The notes below the pieces were generated by a model. That model was not told where the DNA came from. It saw only the letters and a program-made list of their open reading frames with translations, and did no database searches. A DNA stretch of 64,000 nt from Tanytarsus gracilentus. Taxonomy: Eukaryota > Arthropoda > Insecta > Diptera > Chironomidae. A program made the translations under genes and the position numbers. The stretch spans positions 124,001 to 188,000 of the forward strand of contig JAXRKN010000014.1 of assembly GCA_038502055.1 (NCBI GenBank), read 5' to 3'. Shown piece after piece: positions 19,564-30,878 of this stretch. The first letter of the stretch is position 1, and each line of letters starts with the position of its first letter.

Positions 19564-22069
19564 CTTCACGTGGATTTCTTATGATGCATGCAAGTCGAAG
19601 AATAAAATAGTAAAAAATCTCAACAATCGAGAGAACAGAAACGCCAACGAAAAGACCAAGCAAGCCGCCAACATTGGCTAAGAAATCGACAGTTCCATAA
19701 AGCTGAAAACGCTTCAATGGCACAAATTCGTTGTCTTTGAAGAAAACTTTCAGCGATGCAATTTTCATGTATTCGGTCAAGTGAGCTGAAACGAAATTTT
19801 ATTTTAAACTTTGTTAAATTTAATAAAATTTATCGAACAAACCTTTATAATTTGTCTTTACCAGTTCCAACTCATATCTCAACGATTCACACTGAGGATA
19901 GCACTCACATCTTGAAAGTTCGCGATATTTTTCCTTCTCGTCAATTTTTTCAAGCACAATTTTACCATTAAAAAGTTCATTTTCAGCATTGTCAAAGCAT
20001 TCAGTTTGAAAAGCCGTGCAGATTGGCGTGAATTTGTCTCCTGAGAATTTAAATTGTGAAATTTAATTTTTATAAATTTATTTTAAAACTCACGAATGAC
20101 CGAAAATTTAACGCATCCACACCTTGATCGAGTAAAGTTCTAAAAATATTTAATTAAATAATTTTTATCTAAATTTTTAAGCGCATCAAACTCACCGACA
20201 AACATTCTTGCTCACAGTTGTACTTGGAATACTGCTTAAAAAACTTCAATTTTCGCTCACCATCAAAAAAGCAATTTCGTCTGAGTAAAAGATGTAAAGA
20301 GAAAATTTAAATATTTTTGAATGTGTGCGCATGGATGATGTAAGTGGTTGTCCTAAAGTTACCAGAAGGTCAAAAATATTCGATATTTTTTAAGTCATAA
20401 TTTAAAAAGCTTGCAGGAAAATTTTGAATTTTTTTGAAATTTAATTAAAAATAAAAAATTTATATTTTTAAAAACTCCTAAAAATCTAAAGTTTGAAAAA
20501 ATTTAAAAATTATATAAAAATTACTTAAAAATCCTAAAATTTTTTGAAATTTTCAAAAAAATTATAAAGTTTCTCAAACCTATCCAGCGAATAACTCCTC
20601 AAATCCTCTTCAGTGATTGTCATTTTGGGTTTGATTAAAAGTTCCGTCAATTCTCCAAATTGCAACTGAAATCGATTCGTGGCCGAAAGCAATTCGTTTG
20701 TTCCGTGAATAAAGTATCGAAATCCTTCATAGCGTGAACACCACCAACCTCCACTTCGATTGTCGGATCGTAGTGCAACACTGAGTCCACTATCTTGATC
20801 GCTGACTGTCGCGCTCCATGGAAAAGTGAGAAAAGAATCTTTTTGCGTTTTTGGCTTGGACGAAAAAGTTTTAATTACTTTTTTGTAGAGTTTGATGTCG
20901 CGGGTGTAAGAAAAGTCGAGCGATGCTCTGGAAATAAAGTTTTTAAAAAATTTACATTAAATTTTAAATTCTCACTCATTTGTGAGCAAATCTGAAGAAT
21001 TTAGAATGTTAAAAGTGAAGCAAAATCCGTAAGGCGTCAGTCGAAGTGCAAATGGAGCTCCATAAATTTTATTCCAACTCGCTGACTGCTCGACAAACCA
21101 ATCTTCGTGAACCAGTGACTTCATGACGTCAATAATGTTTTCGGTTTTTGTGCTGAATTTGACTTTCTTGAGATATTCTGGCTTACAAATGAAAGCGATG
21201 GCTTGAAGTCGAGATTTACTGGTTTAAAAATAATAAAATTTATTTTTAAATAATTTTAATTTAATTTATTTCTCACTCCAAATCGCTCAATGATTCAAAA
21301 TCGAAATTTTTTCCTTGATTAAAAATTTCTTTAAAGTCAAAATCTGAGTCAGAATCGTTCGTGAAAGTTGTTTGAGTTTCGGGGCAGACTGAAAATATTT
21401 TATTTAATATTAAATTGACATGAATTCATTTTTTTATATCTTGTGATTTTGATTACTAATCAATGATTATTTATTCAGAGCTTAATTGCGTGATTTTATT
21501 ATGTGGACATTAATAATTTATGACTCACTCGTGACAGCAGGAAACGGAATCTAGAATTGAGATTTTTTAATGAATTTAAAAATTCTCAAAAGTTCAAAAC
21601 TCACTTCACTAATTGAACTCGGTCGTTCTGCCAAAGAAACAGTAATTGGGTTTGTCCGCAATTTCTCAAACATTTCAGAAATTAACAGAGCGCAACTTAA
21701 AAATAATTAAATGTAGTTTTTAAATTTTAGTTCAATAAATTCTTTTGTTAGATTTAAAATTATAAAAATTATAAAATTTAAAAATTAACGTTTAAAAATT
21801 AATAAAAATTATAAAAATATATAAAAACCATAAGTAAACGTTTAAAATTAAATTTAAATTTTCAATCCAACTTGAACTCACCCAATTGTGCTGAGAATGA
21901 AAGCAATCATCCAGAAAATTCTCTCGATCCAAGGCCTGTCGTTGCTTCCGATGTACTTAAAGCCATGAATTGTCGTGTCTTGACAGTAATCCAGTAAATA
22001 TTTATAAACTGCCGACCAAGTTACTTTAAATTTCTTTTTCGTAATTTTAAGAGAGATTTTTTGACTCAT
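19526..22069 (-). CDS. Pickpocket-family DEG/ENaC sodium channel
   Basis: Ten exons (21882-22069, 21605-21695, 21529-21550, 21277-21388, 20976-21218, 20580-20927, 20196-20280, 20094-20139, 19843-20040, 19526-19785) join in phase to 530 residues, the usual ppk length. These amiloride-sensitive cation channels serve chemo-, mechano- and osmosensation in insect neurons and epithelia. Seen in order: cytosolic N-terminus with the gating motif TTIHGFKYIG; TM1 (FWMIAFILSTIGCALLI); IPFPAVTICPETQT, the post-TM1 signature; GFCFTFN; a Cys-rich ectodomain (RRNCFFDGERKLKFFKQYSKYNCEQEC, RSRCGCVKFS, CECYPQCESL); TM2 with GGLLGLFVGVSVLSIVEIFYY. The start is the second ATG, as in relatives. Exon 3 is only 22 nt. 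The last 11 residues (FSPLFDFQIWL) are encoded by the adjoining satellite. Confidence 0.94.
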
Positions 22070-22351
22070 TTTTGGAGGAAAGATGAAAAACGTTTGTTTG
22101 ATAGAAAAGCAAAAGTTGGAATGCAATTCAGAATTGCGTGACGATTTAATAAAATTTTATCGTTGATTTTTTAATCTAAAAACTTCACATGCAATGAATT
22201 GTGAAAAAGTTTCTACCTAACTTTGAAATTTTTATAAATAATTTTTTTAAAATCTAAAAAAGCTAAAAAAAAATTAAAAAAAACTTGTAAATAAATTTTA
22301 AATTAACAAAAACTTTTTATTTTAAAATTCTCTCAAAATCTTAATTTAAAT

Positions 22352-24839
22352 TTAATTTGCGACAATTTGAAAGCTTTCAGTTGAACCTCGATAAGGATAA
22401 ACGCCGCCGAGAATGTATCGATAAAATCCTTCATGTCTCACTCGAAATTCGCCAGATTTTGTTCCTCTCGGAATTTCCCAATAAAATTCAATGTCACTTC
22501 GACCAAAAATCATCGAAACTCTTTTCCACTTGAATTTTGTCTCCCAATTTGCATCCGTCGCCACAACTTGCCACTCATCACTCGAAATCAATCGTTCGAC
22601 AAAGAAAAAGCTCGAATCTGTCATGAAATTATTTCTTGGATTTCCGGCAATAAAAGAAGTGAAAACAATTTCGCCGCATTTGTAAACTTTTCGAGGTTGT
22701 TGAATGACGTAACCGAAGCCACTTCCGATTGGATGTCCATCATAATAAACTCTCGTCATGAGTGAAATTTGTTTGTTGTCCTGATCAATCGGCATCGGAC
22801 CCGGATCTACGCTCGATCCACGCAAAATTGCATCAAGAAATTTCACGAATTTATTTGTGTAAATTGTTAAAGTGTGAGGACCAAAAATGGTTGAAGCACC
22901 TTCATATCTTTGTATGTCATACTCTTCCGGTGTCGTCACATAACTCGTATAAATATTCGAAAGTCCACAAAGAATTGACGAAAATTCATGCGCACGACTT
23001 TTAGCGAAAAGTTGAACTTCACTTTTGAGTCTTCTTCCAGCCATTGTCGTAAACTCACCGGGCAGTCCGAACATCAATAAATCGCCAATAGCAAAGAGTT
23101 GAAGAGGCACAACCGAAGGCTGCCAATTGTAAGGAAAAACTGCTCGACCAGTTGCGATTAAAATTGGCTTCGCGCCATGACATGCGATATCAAATTGACT
23201 TGGCTCAGCGATGAAATCACGAACGGCATTCCAAAAAGCATTTTCACTAGTCGTACCTTGAGTGAAATCAAAAGCGCCAGGACCGTCGGTGGTTCCGGCA
23301 GCAAAAGAGTAACCTAAAAAAAATTAAATTTGTTTAAATGATTTGAAGGGCTAAGAACGAGTTGATGTCAATGACAGTGAGTGCAAGTTAGTGTGCGTCA
23401 GTGTGCGAAAATGTGCAACATTGTGCGTCAGAAGTTAAGGATGCCAGTCTTTCTAGTGCGATATTGTGCGTCAGCTTTGGACAGTGTGTTTTTAGTGTGT
23501 CATTAATAAAAAGCGCGTTCAAGTATTTTAAATTTCACACTCACCCATTGCAGGTAAACATCCGCTAAAGTTCTGTACCGATTGTGATTTTGGATTGAAA
23601 TAAATTCCCGACTGCTTTGGCATGTCCACAAACTGATGAATGAATGCAATCGATCCTTTAACTTCCCTTCCGACTCTCGATTGGAGCAACTTTGAAGCTC
23701 CACGATAAATTCTGGATCCAATAATTTGAGTTGACTCAAAAATGTCTTTTCCAGGTCCGGATGCGATGCAAACGTCTTTATTTGGGCATGCTGAGGTGAG
23801 AGGATCACATGGAAGTCCAGTTTGTTGGCATTTTGGTCCCTTTATGTTTGGTGAAACGTCACCGAGATTCGCGGAACAAAAAGCACCGACAAAATTTCCT
23901 TTTCCAACGAGCGACTCAGGATTGAATTCTTGCTCGAGAAGAATCGAAGCAAAGCCAACGTTATCAGAGGAAATAAAACGGTTCGTGTTGTTCATTGATG
24001 TTGGATGAACTGAAAAGTAATAAAATTAAAATCTTTATTTATGTAAAAAGTCACAAACCTGCAAACCAATTGAAAGCTCCCATCACATTTCTATTTGACT
24101 TGTCCATGAACCTCAACTGGACCAACTTCTTATCGACATTGTCTCGATATTGAGCTTTTTCCTCCTCTGGATTGTTCTCGTAAGCTGAAGGCGATCTGTT
24201 GATGTTTGCGCTATCAATTTCAGTCTCAGATATAAAAATTCGACCTTCGTTCATGTTATGATGTGCATTAATGATCGACTGTGTGATGCCACGAACGAGA
24301 GCATAAAAAGTCTCGGGAATAAAACCGAGAGCGGTGAGATCGTAAAGGACGAACATGTGAAAGCCGGCGGGTCCTGAGTGAGTGTCTAAAAAATTAGGAG
24401 ATTAAAAATAAATTAAGTTAATTTTTAGTGCAACTCACGAGTTCCCGAAATCATCACATTCTCGAATCGATAAATTTTACCGAACTTTTTTTGAAGTTCT
24501 CTGACGACATTTCGCTTTATGGCATGACTTATCATTCCAGCATCGACGCTCGTGAAAACAATTCGATTTTTACTTTCGTCCTCGACTATGAAAGTTCTGG
24601 CAAAGAGACGCGTGTGAATGCCATGACCTCGCTGATGAAGTTGAGCGTAACCCATCTGTGAGGTTTTTTATTTTTAGGGTTTTGAAATTTAAAATTTATT
24701 AAAAACTCACGAAAGCAATTTCGACGCTTGGTCCTGTGACGTCCGCTCGACCTAAGCCAATGTTGTAAATTGCCGTGCAAACTTTTGTACTTATGATGGC
24801 AATTAAGAATGCTACAATGACTTTAAAATTTGATTTCAT
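22352..24839 (-). CDS. CDase: Neutral ceramidase
   Basis: The enzyme hydrolyses ceramide to sphingosine and fatty acid and is secreted or on the cell surface. Five exons (24711-24839, 24439-24655, 24059-24385, 23545-24009, 22352-23313) join in phase to 699 residues, the normal length. A signal peptide (residues about 1-22) precedes YNIGLGRADVTGP. The zinc-binding HTHSGP is at 116-121. The nucleophile region SANLGDVSPN is near 271-280, with the catalytic Ser at about 277. The metal/substrate region continues with VHPTSM at 225 and SFAAGTTDGPGAFDFTQG in exon 5. The C-terminal immunoglobulin-like domain ends RGSTESFQIVAN. All hallmark residues are present, so it should be active. Intron 4 contains a G/T-rich degenerate repeat (GTGCGTCAG). 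Confidence 0.96.
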
Positions 24840-25848
24840 TTTGTTTCGTTTGAAGTGAAATTTATTTAATTAAATTTTAAATGGCGGTGGTTGGCAAATT
24901 TTTTGGCTTTTAATTGCTGAAAAGAGACAAAAAAATTGAAAATATTAAAAATGGTTTTTTTAATATGAAACAAATTATAAATTTTTAAACCTTTCTAAAA
25001 AAGTTAAGAAGGAGATGGGAAATTACAAACTCGAATAAAAATTACATTAGAAAAATCCTGAGAAAAATTAAATTATTTAATTACATTTTCATATTAAATT
25101 CATGAAATTTCCCTAAATTAAATTTAATTCAGAGATGGGCAATTACATTGTAATTAAGTAAAATTTACATTACAAAAAATAAATGCAATTAATTATATTT
25201 TAATACAAAATTTTAATACAAAATTACGTTTCATAAAATTATTTTGTAATTGACCATCTCTGAGAAGCTGACAAAAATCATGTTTTTCATGTAATTTACA
25301 TGCAAAAAATTTAAAAAATTGCATGATTTGCTTGCAATTTATTAATTTATTTAATTAGTTCTTAATTTTTACTTTTATTACAATTTTACTTTAATTAAAA
25401 ATTTACAAACAAATTTACTTCTCCACGTAACTCTAACTCGTTAATGAACTCGAAAATTGAATGAAAAAATACCAAACTGTTCTTCCACTAATTTATTTTA
25501 TTTTTCTCTCTTTTCATTCATGTGTAAATAAAATAAAGATTATCTCTTTAAAATTTTATCAACGCTTCAAAAAAAAATCGCAAATTTTATCTTTTCATTT
25601 TCGCCTCATTAAATGTTAACGCGAAACGTTACATGAATTTAGTATGAAAACGATCACAACGTAATTACGCTCATCTCTGCATAAATATCACTGGCACTGC
25701 ATAAAATATAAACATTTACGATTAAAAAAATTTTACAATTTTTCTTTAATTTTATTTTCTTTAGGCTACAATCGGATTGAACACAAAAATAATAAAACCA
25801 CTAAAGTTTTGGGTGCAGTTTTGGTTTTGCTGTTGTTGTTGCTGGAAT
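24840..25848. other. Intergenic AT-rich DNA
   Basis: Upstream region of ceramidase and 3' flank of the LRR gene. It contains degenerate AATTACAT-type A/T repeats (about 25120-25330) and no coding signal. Confidence 0.6.
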
Positions 25849-26403
25849 CTAATTTGAGTTTTTACATCTTGCTTCAACTTTACGAATGACTTCAAATACT
25901 TTTGTGCGATTTTTAAAAGCATTGTCGTCACCAGATATGCATGGATTTGATTTCAAGACTAATGTTTCAAGTTTTTCAAATTCACTAAAAGTTCCGTCTT
26001 CAATAAATTTAATTTGATTATATCCTAGATCTAATTCCTCCAATTTATGTCGAAATTCTTTTAAATCATCTTTTGTGATTTCTTCAATATTTGATTCGTA
26101 AATTTGAATAGATTTAATATTTTTGAAGAACTTTGTGAGTCCGCGAGGGAAGAAATTAATTTTTATGTCATCAGAATTGAATCCAACAACATCATCGTCA
26201 GTTTTTCCACTCCAATGTTGACCTCGAATTCCGGTGATTTCACGATCGTCTCTCGATGTTATCAATTCGGCATTTTCTACTACACAAGTGTAATCAAAAC
26301 TATTTACTCCATACCAATATGCTCTATAATCACAATCAACCACAAAACTTTCACTTCCACCCACAAAAATCGCGATTAAAGCGAAAAATACAAAAAAAAT
26401 CAT
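25849..26403 (-). CDS. Small secreted leucine-rich repeat protein
   Basis: A single exon of 184 residues. The signal peptide MIFFVFFALIAIFVGGSES is followed by an N-terminal Cys-containing region (VVDCDYRAYW, DYTCVVEN). Two to three LRRs follow (IKSIQIYESNIEEITKDDLKEF, LEELDLGYNQIKFIEDGTF, LETLVLKSNP). The LRR-C cap-like end contains CISGDDNAF and RCKNSN. LRR modules bind proteins, and small secreted LRR proteins of this layout form lineage-expanded families in flies; the ligand is unknown. It is divergently placed about 0.9 kb from a membrane-bound relative at 27296-28528, and a third relative lies at 56031. Confidence 0.85.
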   Translation of the reverse strand: MIFFVFFALIAIFVGGSESFVVDCDYRAYWYGVNSFDYTCVVENAELITSRDDREITGIRGQHWSGKTDDDVVGFNSDDIKINFFPRGLTKFFKNIKSIQIYESNIEEITKDDLKEFRHKLEELDLGYNQIKFIEDGTFSEFEKLETLVLKSNPCISGDDNAFKNRTKVFEVIRKVEARCKNSN

Positions 26404-27295
26404 TTTTTAATTCTTTTCTCTCGAAAGTCTGAAGATCGACTGAACTTCGCTCTCAATTTTTATTATTTTCAGCTTGACTTTTTGACTTGCGCGATGAGAT
26501 TAAATTATTCAGAATTTGATGAGCGAACAAAAACGTTCTCAAAGATTTTGTTGTAAGCTCATTCAGTTTAATAATTTGCAAAATTTATTTGTGCGTCAAT
26601 TTAATTAAGAAAATTATTTTCAAACAGCATACAAAAATTTCCCATCTCTGTTTTTAGACTTTTCTGCATTTTTAAACACTCAAGCAAAAAAACTTTTTCC
26701 CCCGAAATTCATTCATAAATCGATCAACACACTCACAAAAAATACTCATCAAGCATTTAATATTGCGTCACACAAATCCGGCATGCACTTTTTACTTTTT
26801 TTATCTTATCTTATCAGCTCCCGCTCGAAATACATTTCCATTCTATTTCTTATGTAGTCACTCGCAGTCATTTTTCGGTATTTAGGGCGTTAAGAAGTAA
26901 AAGAGAAAATTTAATTTAGTTAAAAGGAAATTTAGGGAAAGTTAAAGTGGAAATTTCTTGTGGAATTTTGTACACATTAACAAAAAGTTCTAATGAGATA
27001 AAAAAAATCAACAAATTGAGATTTTACAGTTCGAAATGGATAAATATCGAGGGTTGGTAACTTTTTATTATTAAATTTAGTGAAATTAAATTTTAGGCGA
27101 AAGTTTTGTGGATTTTTAGAAATTCAAAAAAAAATTTGAAATTTAGAAATTTTAAAAAATAAAAATTTAGAAATTTTAAAATTTAAAAAATATAAAATAA
27201 AAATTTTAAAATTTTAAAAATCCAAAATTTAGAAATTTTAAAAAATATTTGAATTTTTCACAAAGTCTATAAAAAAATTCCCGCGAACTCCATCA
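26404..27295. other. Divergent intergenic region
   Basis: Shared upstream region of two divergently transcribed LRR genes. The last 200 bp are A/T low-complexity. No gene is seen. Confidence 0.55.
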
Positions 27296-28528
27296 ATGCC
27301 TCACAAAACTAACAAACTTAAATTTCTATCAAACCAACTCAGCTTACTCATCACAACATTCGTCACACTTTTCTTATCGCTCACTCACACAACTTCATCG
27401 TCGCTTCTCGAGTGCACTTTCAAGTCGAATCCGTGGACAATTTACGATTATGATCGCCTGTTGATGAATCAAACTGAAACAATTCGCTTCTGTGAAGTTT
27501 CGAATAAAGAAATTTTCGTGAATTTTATTCATCTCGAAGGATGCTCGAGTGGCAATGAAGATTTAACGAAAGTCACCGGTTTCGTTTTCACTCACGGCAC
27601 AATGAATTTCTTTCCGCACGGCATCGACAGACTTTTCAATCAACTCACGGCGATTCAAGTTGAGGACGCAAAACTGAGAGAAATTCACGTTGAAGATTTG
27701 TCGCGATTTAAAAACCTAAAAATTCTCTACTTAAACAGCAACGAGTTGAAAGTCATCGAAGCGGATTTGTTTAAATTTAACGAAAATTTGGAATTTATTC
27801 GACTCGATTTTAATCAAATTTCGCACTTTGATCCGCAAGTTTTTAGTCATTTGGTGAACTTGAAATTTTTATCGCTCAAAGAGAATTTTTGTAAAGTTGG
27901 AAACGCGGTCGGTGATGAGGTTAGAAATTTAGTGAAATCTATCGAGGACGAAAAATGCATAAATTATGAAGAACTTAACGGAATTTCGAACGTTCAAGAT
28001 AGAATTTTGAGACTTTTAACCTCGACGGATGTTCAAAGTGATTTTGATGATGAGAAAAATTTGTTAAAATCAAAAGTTTTAGAATTTGAGGCGAAAGTTA
28101 AAGAAATTTCATTGGAAAATCAAAATTTAGAAGCGAAAGTTGTAAAAATTTCGAGTGAAAATGAAAATTTAAATTTAAAACTTAAGAAAATTACTTCCGA
28201 CCTCAACTCAACCGAATGCAACACCGATGAACTTGAAAATTCTCTCAAAACCTGCCAAAGTGACCTCAACATAAAAACCAACGAAATTTCACGACTCCAA
28301 AAAGTCATCGAACAACTTGAAAATTCTCCTCCGACCTCCAACAAAATTCCATGGAAAAATATTTTAATTCCTTCGGTCATTGGACTTGTGACGCTCGTCA
28401 CACTCATCATTGGAATTGTTTTGATTATTTTGAAAATTAATTTCATCATTCAAAAGTTGAAAGATCAATTTCATAACACGAGAAGACCGTTGAACGTGCC
28501 GAATGACTTTTGGCATGCTGAAGAGTGA
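27296..28528 (+). CDS. LRR, coiled-coil, single-pass membrane protein
   Basis: A single exon of 410 residues. A signal peptide (about 1-36, ending TTSSS) precedes an ectodomain with Cys pairs and about four LRRs (residues about 105-200: LTAIQVEDAKLREIHVEDL, LKILYLNSNELKVIEADLF, LEFIRLDFNQISHFDPQVF, LKFLSLKENF). A long heptad-rich coiled coil with Ser/Asn/Lys repeats (about 250-345; KVKEISLENQNLEAKV) follows. One TM helix is at about 352-378 (ILIPSVIGLVTLVTLIIGIVL), followed by a short basic cytosolic tail. The layout suggests a surface adhesion or recognition receptor whose coiled coil would drive oligomerisation. The specific function is not recognised. The ATG has good context and an N-terminal signal, so the start is secure. 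Confidence 0.85.
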   Translation: MPHKTNKLKFLSNQLSLLITTFVTLFLSLTHTTSSSLLECTFKSNPWTIYDYDRLLMNQTETIRFCEVSNKEIFVNFIHLEGCSSGNEDLTKVTGFVFTHGTMNFFPHGIDRLFNQLTAIQVEDAKLREIHVEDLSRFKNLKILYLNSNELKVIEADLFKFNENLEFIRLDFNQISHFDPQVFSHLVNLKFLSLKENFCKVGNAVGDEVRNLVKSIEDEKCINYEELNGISNVQDRILRLLTSTDVQSDFDDEKNLLKSKVLEFEAKVKEISLENQNLEAKVVKISSENENLNLKLKKITSDLNSTECNTDELENSLKTCQSDLNIKTNEISRLQKVIEQLENSPPTSNKIPWKNILIPSVIGLVTLVTLIIGIVLIILKINFIIQKLKDQFHNTRRPLNVPNDFWHAEE

Positions 28529-29483
28529 AATTTAGAAGATTTTAGAGTTGGTGAGATAATTTTTAAAATTAATTAATGTTTGAAGAATTTTAATTTTTTG
28601 AATTTTCTTTATTTGAATTTTAATCTAAGTCAAGTTGGTTAAAGTCAAGTTTAGCTTTCAAGTCAAGTAAAATTTACTGAAATATTTTCAGTGCAAGTTA
28701 AATTTAATTTAAAATTTATTTGATAATTTTAAAAATGCTTAAAAAATATTAAAAATGTTCCTTAGAAATATTAATAATTATGAATTTTAATAAAGTTAAT
28801 TGAAAAAATCATTTATTTAAAAATTTAAATTTGTTTTTAGTTTTTAATTTTTTTATAGTTGAGGAAAATTGCAGATCTGATTAAAAAATTAACCGACTAA
28901 TTATTTCAACTTAACATTTTTTAAATTTATATTTCGGATCCGATGTAAGCTTTTTATTGTGTCTTATGTCATCGCCCTGACCTGCATCAACTAATTGAGA
29001 ACAAGTTTTTCTTTGCACATTTTGCAAAAACTATCAGCATTTAAAATTACATAATTGTTTCATGCTTTCAATGCACTTAAATAACCTTTTTTGAAACTTA
29101 AGTTACATGAGAGATTTTTTTTTACGTCGACGATTAGAAATTTTTTAAATGTTGTGAATGCAATTTTGTCATTAAAATAAATTAATTTATGATTAATTGA
29201 AAATAAAATTTAAATACTTTGAAATTTTTTTTGATTTTTTAAATTTTTAAAAATTTAAGAACAGTTTAAAAAAATTTAGAAGGTTTTAAAAAAAATTTCG
29301 ATTGTTTTAAAAATTTTTAGAAGGTTTTAAAATTTAGTCAAATATTTTAATGATTTTTTAAAAAGTTTCATTAAATTAAAATTGAAGAAATAAAAAAATA
29401 ATTTAAACTCTTTCTTCTTATCTTCAAAGCTAAAAATAAATTTCTCACTCATTCACATCGAAAATGTTTACCGTGGTGTTGCC
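28529..29483. other. Intergenic AT-rich DNA
   Basis: 3' flank of the LRR membrane gene. I see A/T-rich sequence and no coding or repeat structure before the transposable element begins. Confidence 0.6.
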
Positions 29484-29744
29484 GTGTAACCCACTTGTAC
29501 TGATCAGTATTGGATGCTAAGGATGTAATTTGTGGAATTTTTTTGGGGAATTTTCTAGAGAATTTTTTTTAGAGCCTGGACAAGTCTTGCACAAGTTTTT
29601 TAGAGAAGTCTTGGGAAGCCATTTTAAAAGTTTCGGAGAAGCCATTTTGAAAAGTTTCGGAGAAGTTTTTTGGGTAGTATTTTGGGGTCTCGGAGAAGCA
29701 TTTTGGGTCTTTTTGGGTAGCCATTTTGGGGTCTTTTTGGGCAG

Positions 29745-29936
29745 CCATTTAGGAGAAGTCTTGGAGAAGTCTTTTAGGAGAAGTCTTTTAGGAGAAGTCT
29801 TGGAGAAGTCTTTTAGGAGAAGTCTTGGAGAAGTCTTTTAGGAGAAGTCTTGGAGAAGTCTTTTAGGAGAAGTCTTGGAGAAGTCTTTTAGGAGAAGTCT
29901 TGGAGAAGTCTTTTAGGAGAAGTCTTGGAGAAGCCA
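29745..29936. repeat. 25-bp tandem repeat
   Basis: Units read AGGAGAAGTCTTGGAGAAGT followed by CTTTT, about seven copies. They derive from a shorter GAGAAGTCTT motif already present upstream from about 29600. Confidence 0.85.
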
Positions 29937-29959
29937 TTTCGCAGAAGCCATTTTGTGAA

Positions 29960-30535
29960 GGAACCCACATCCAGCTGAGGAACTAACATGCAGCGGAGGA
30001 ACCAACTTCCAGCTGAGGAACCAACATCCAGCTGAAGAACCAACATCCAGCGGAGGAACCAACATCAAGCGAATGAACTAACATCCAGCGGAGGAACCAA
30101 CTTCCAGCTGAGGAACCAACATCCAGCTGAGGAACCAACATCCAGCTGAAGAACCAACATCCAGCGGAGGAACCAACATCCAGCTGAGGAACCAACATCC
30201 AGCGGAGGAACCAACATCCAGCGGAGGAACCAACATCCAGCTTAGGAACCAACATCCAGCGGAGGAACCAACATCCAGCTGAGGAACCAACATCCAGCTG
30301 AGGAACCAACATCCAGCTGAGGAACCAACATCCAGCGGAGGAACCAACATCCAGCGGAGAAACCAACATCCAGCGGAGGAACCAACATCCAGTTGAGGAA
30401 CCAACATCCAGCGGAGGAACCAATACTCAGCTGAGGAACCAACATCCAGCTGAGGAACCGACATCCAGCGTTGGAACCAATATTCAGCTGAGGAACCAAC
30501 TTCCAGAGAAAGAACCAACATCCAGCTGAAGAACC
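29960..30535. repeat. 19-bp minisatellite, about 30 copies
   Basis: The consensus is CCAGCGGAGGAACCAACAT, with a frequent CGG/CTG alternation. Because the period is 19, the complementary strand is open in all three frames, giving long spurious 19-residue repeat proteins that should not be annotated. Confidence 0.92.
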
Positions 30536-30772
30536 AAGATCGAGTTCTGAATCTGACATCGACTTAAAATTTTTCTGCAAGACTTAAAAATTACCCCTTA
30601 AATTTATATTGCACGCAACACCCCCTATATTTAATAGTTTTTGTTAATTTAACTAACTTTAATGTGAGAGAGATGGAAATATTATTGATTTGGGCAAAAC
30701 TAGAGTCTATAAGCTATCATTTGGCGAAAACCCGAAATCTCTAGCTATCCCAGGGGCCTCGGAATTTCAGGA

Positions 30773-30836
30773 ACGGACGGACGGACGGACGGACGGACGG
30801 ACGGACAGACGGACGGACGGACGGACGGACGGACGG
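30773..30836. repeat. GGAC tetranucleotide microsatellite
   Basis: About 16 GGAC units with a single GACA interruption. The tract sits at the same place relative to the element's right end as the GTCC/GCCC tract of the inverted copy at about 32813-32853. Confidence 0.9.
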
Positions 30837-30878
30837 AAAGCAGGGCATATAAGTGTTACACCACTTCGTGGGTTACAC

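Larger units (their letters stand above)
29484..30878 (+). mobile_element. Non-autonomous element with 11-bp TIRs and internal minisatellites
   Basis: The block opens with GTGTAACCCAC and closes with its perfect complement GTGGGTTACAC. No transposase frame is present. Inside are a 25-bp tandem repeat, a 19-bp minisatellite and a GGAC microsatellite. The 3' end (CATATAAG-GTTACACC then GTGGGTTACAC) recurs inverted at 32768. That identifies a dispersed family, best described as a MITE-like or other non-autonomous DNA element. Confidence 0.65.

Noticed and set aside
29530..29841. 103-codon plus-strand frame rich in Phe, Gly and Glu
   Set aside because: It is the translation of the 25-bp tandem repeat and its precursor inside the transposable element.
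29983..30580. Three overlapping minus-strand frames of 112-147 codons encoding Trp/Cys-rich repeats
   Set aside because: They are the same 19-bp minisatellite read in all three frames; a period not divisible by three opens every frame, and there is no family match.
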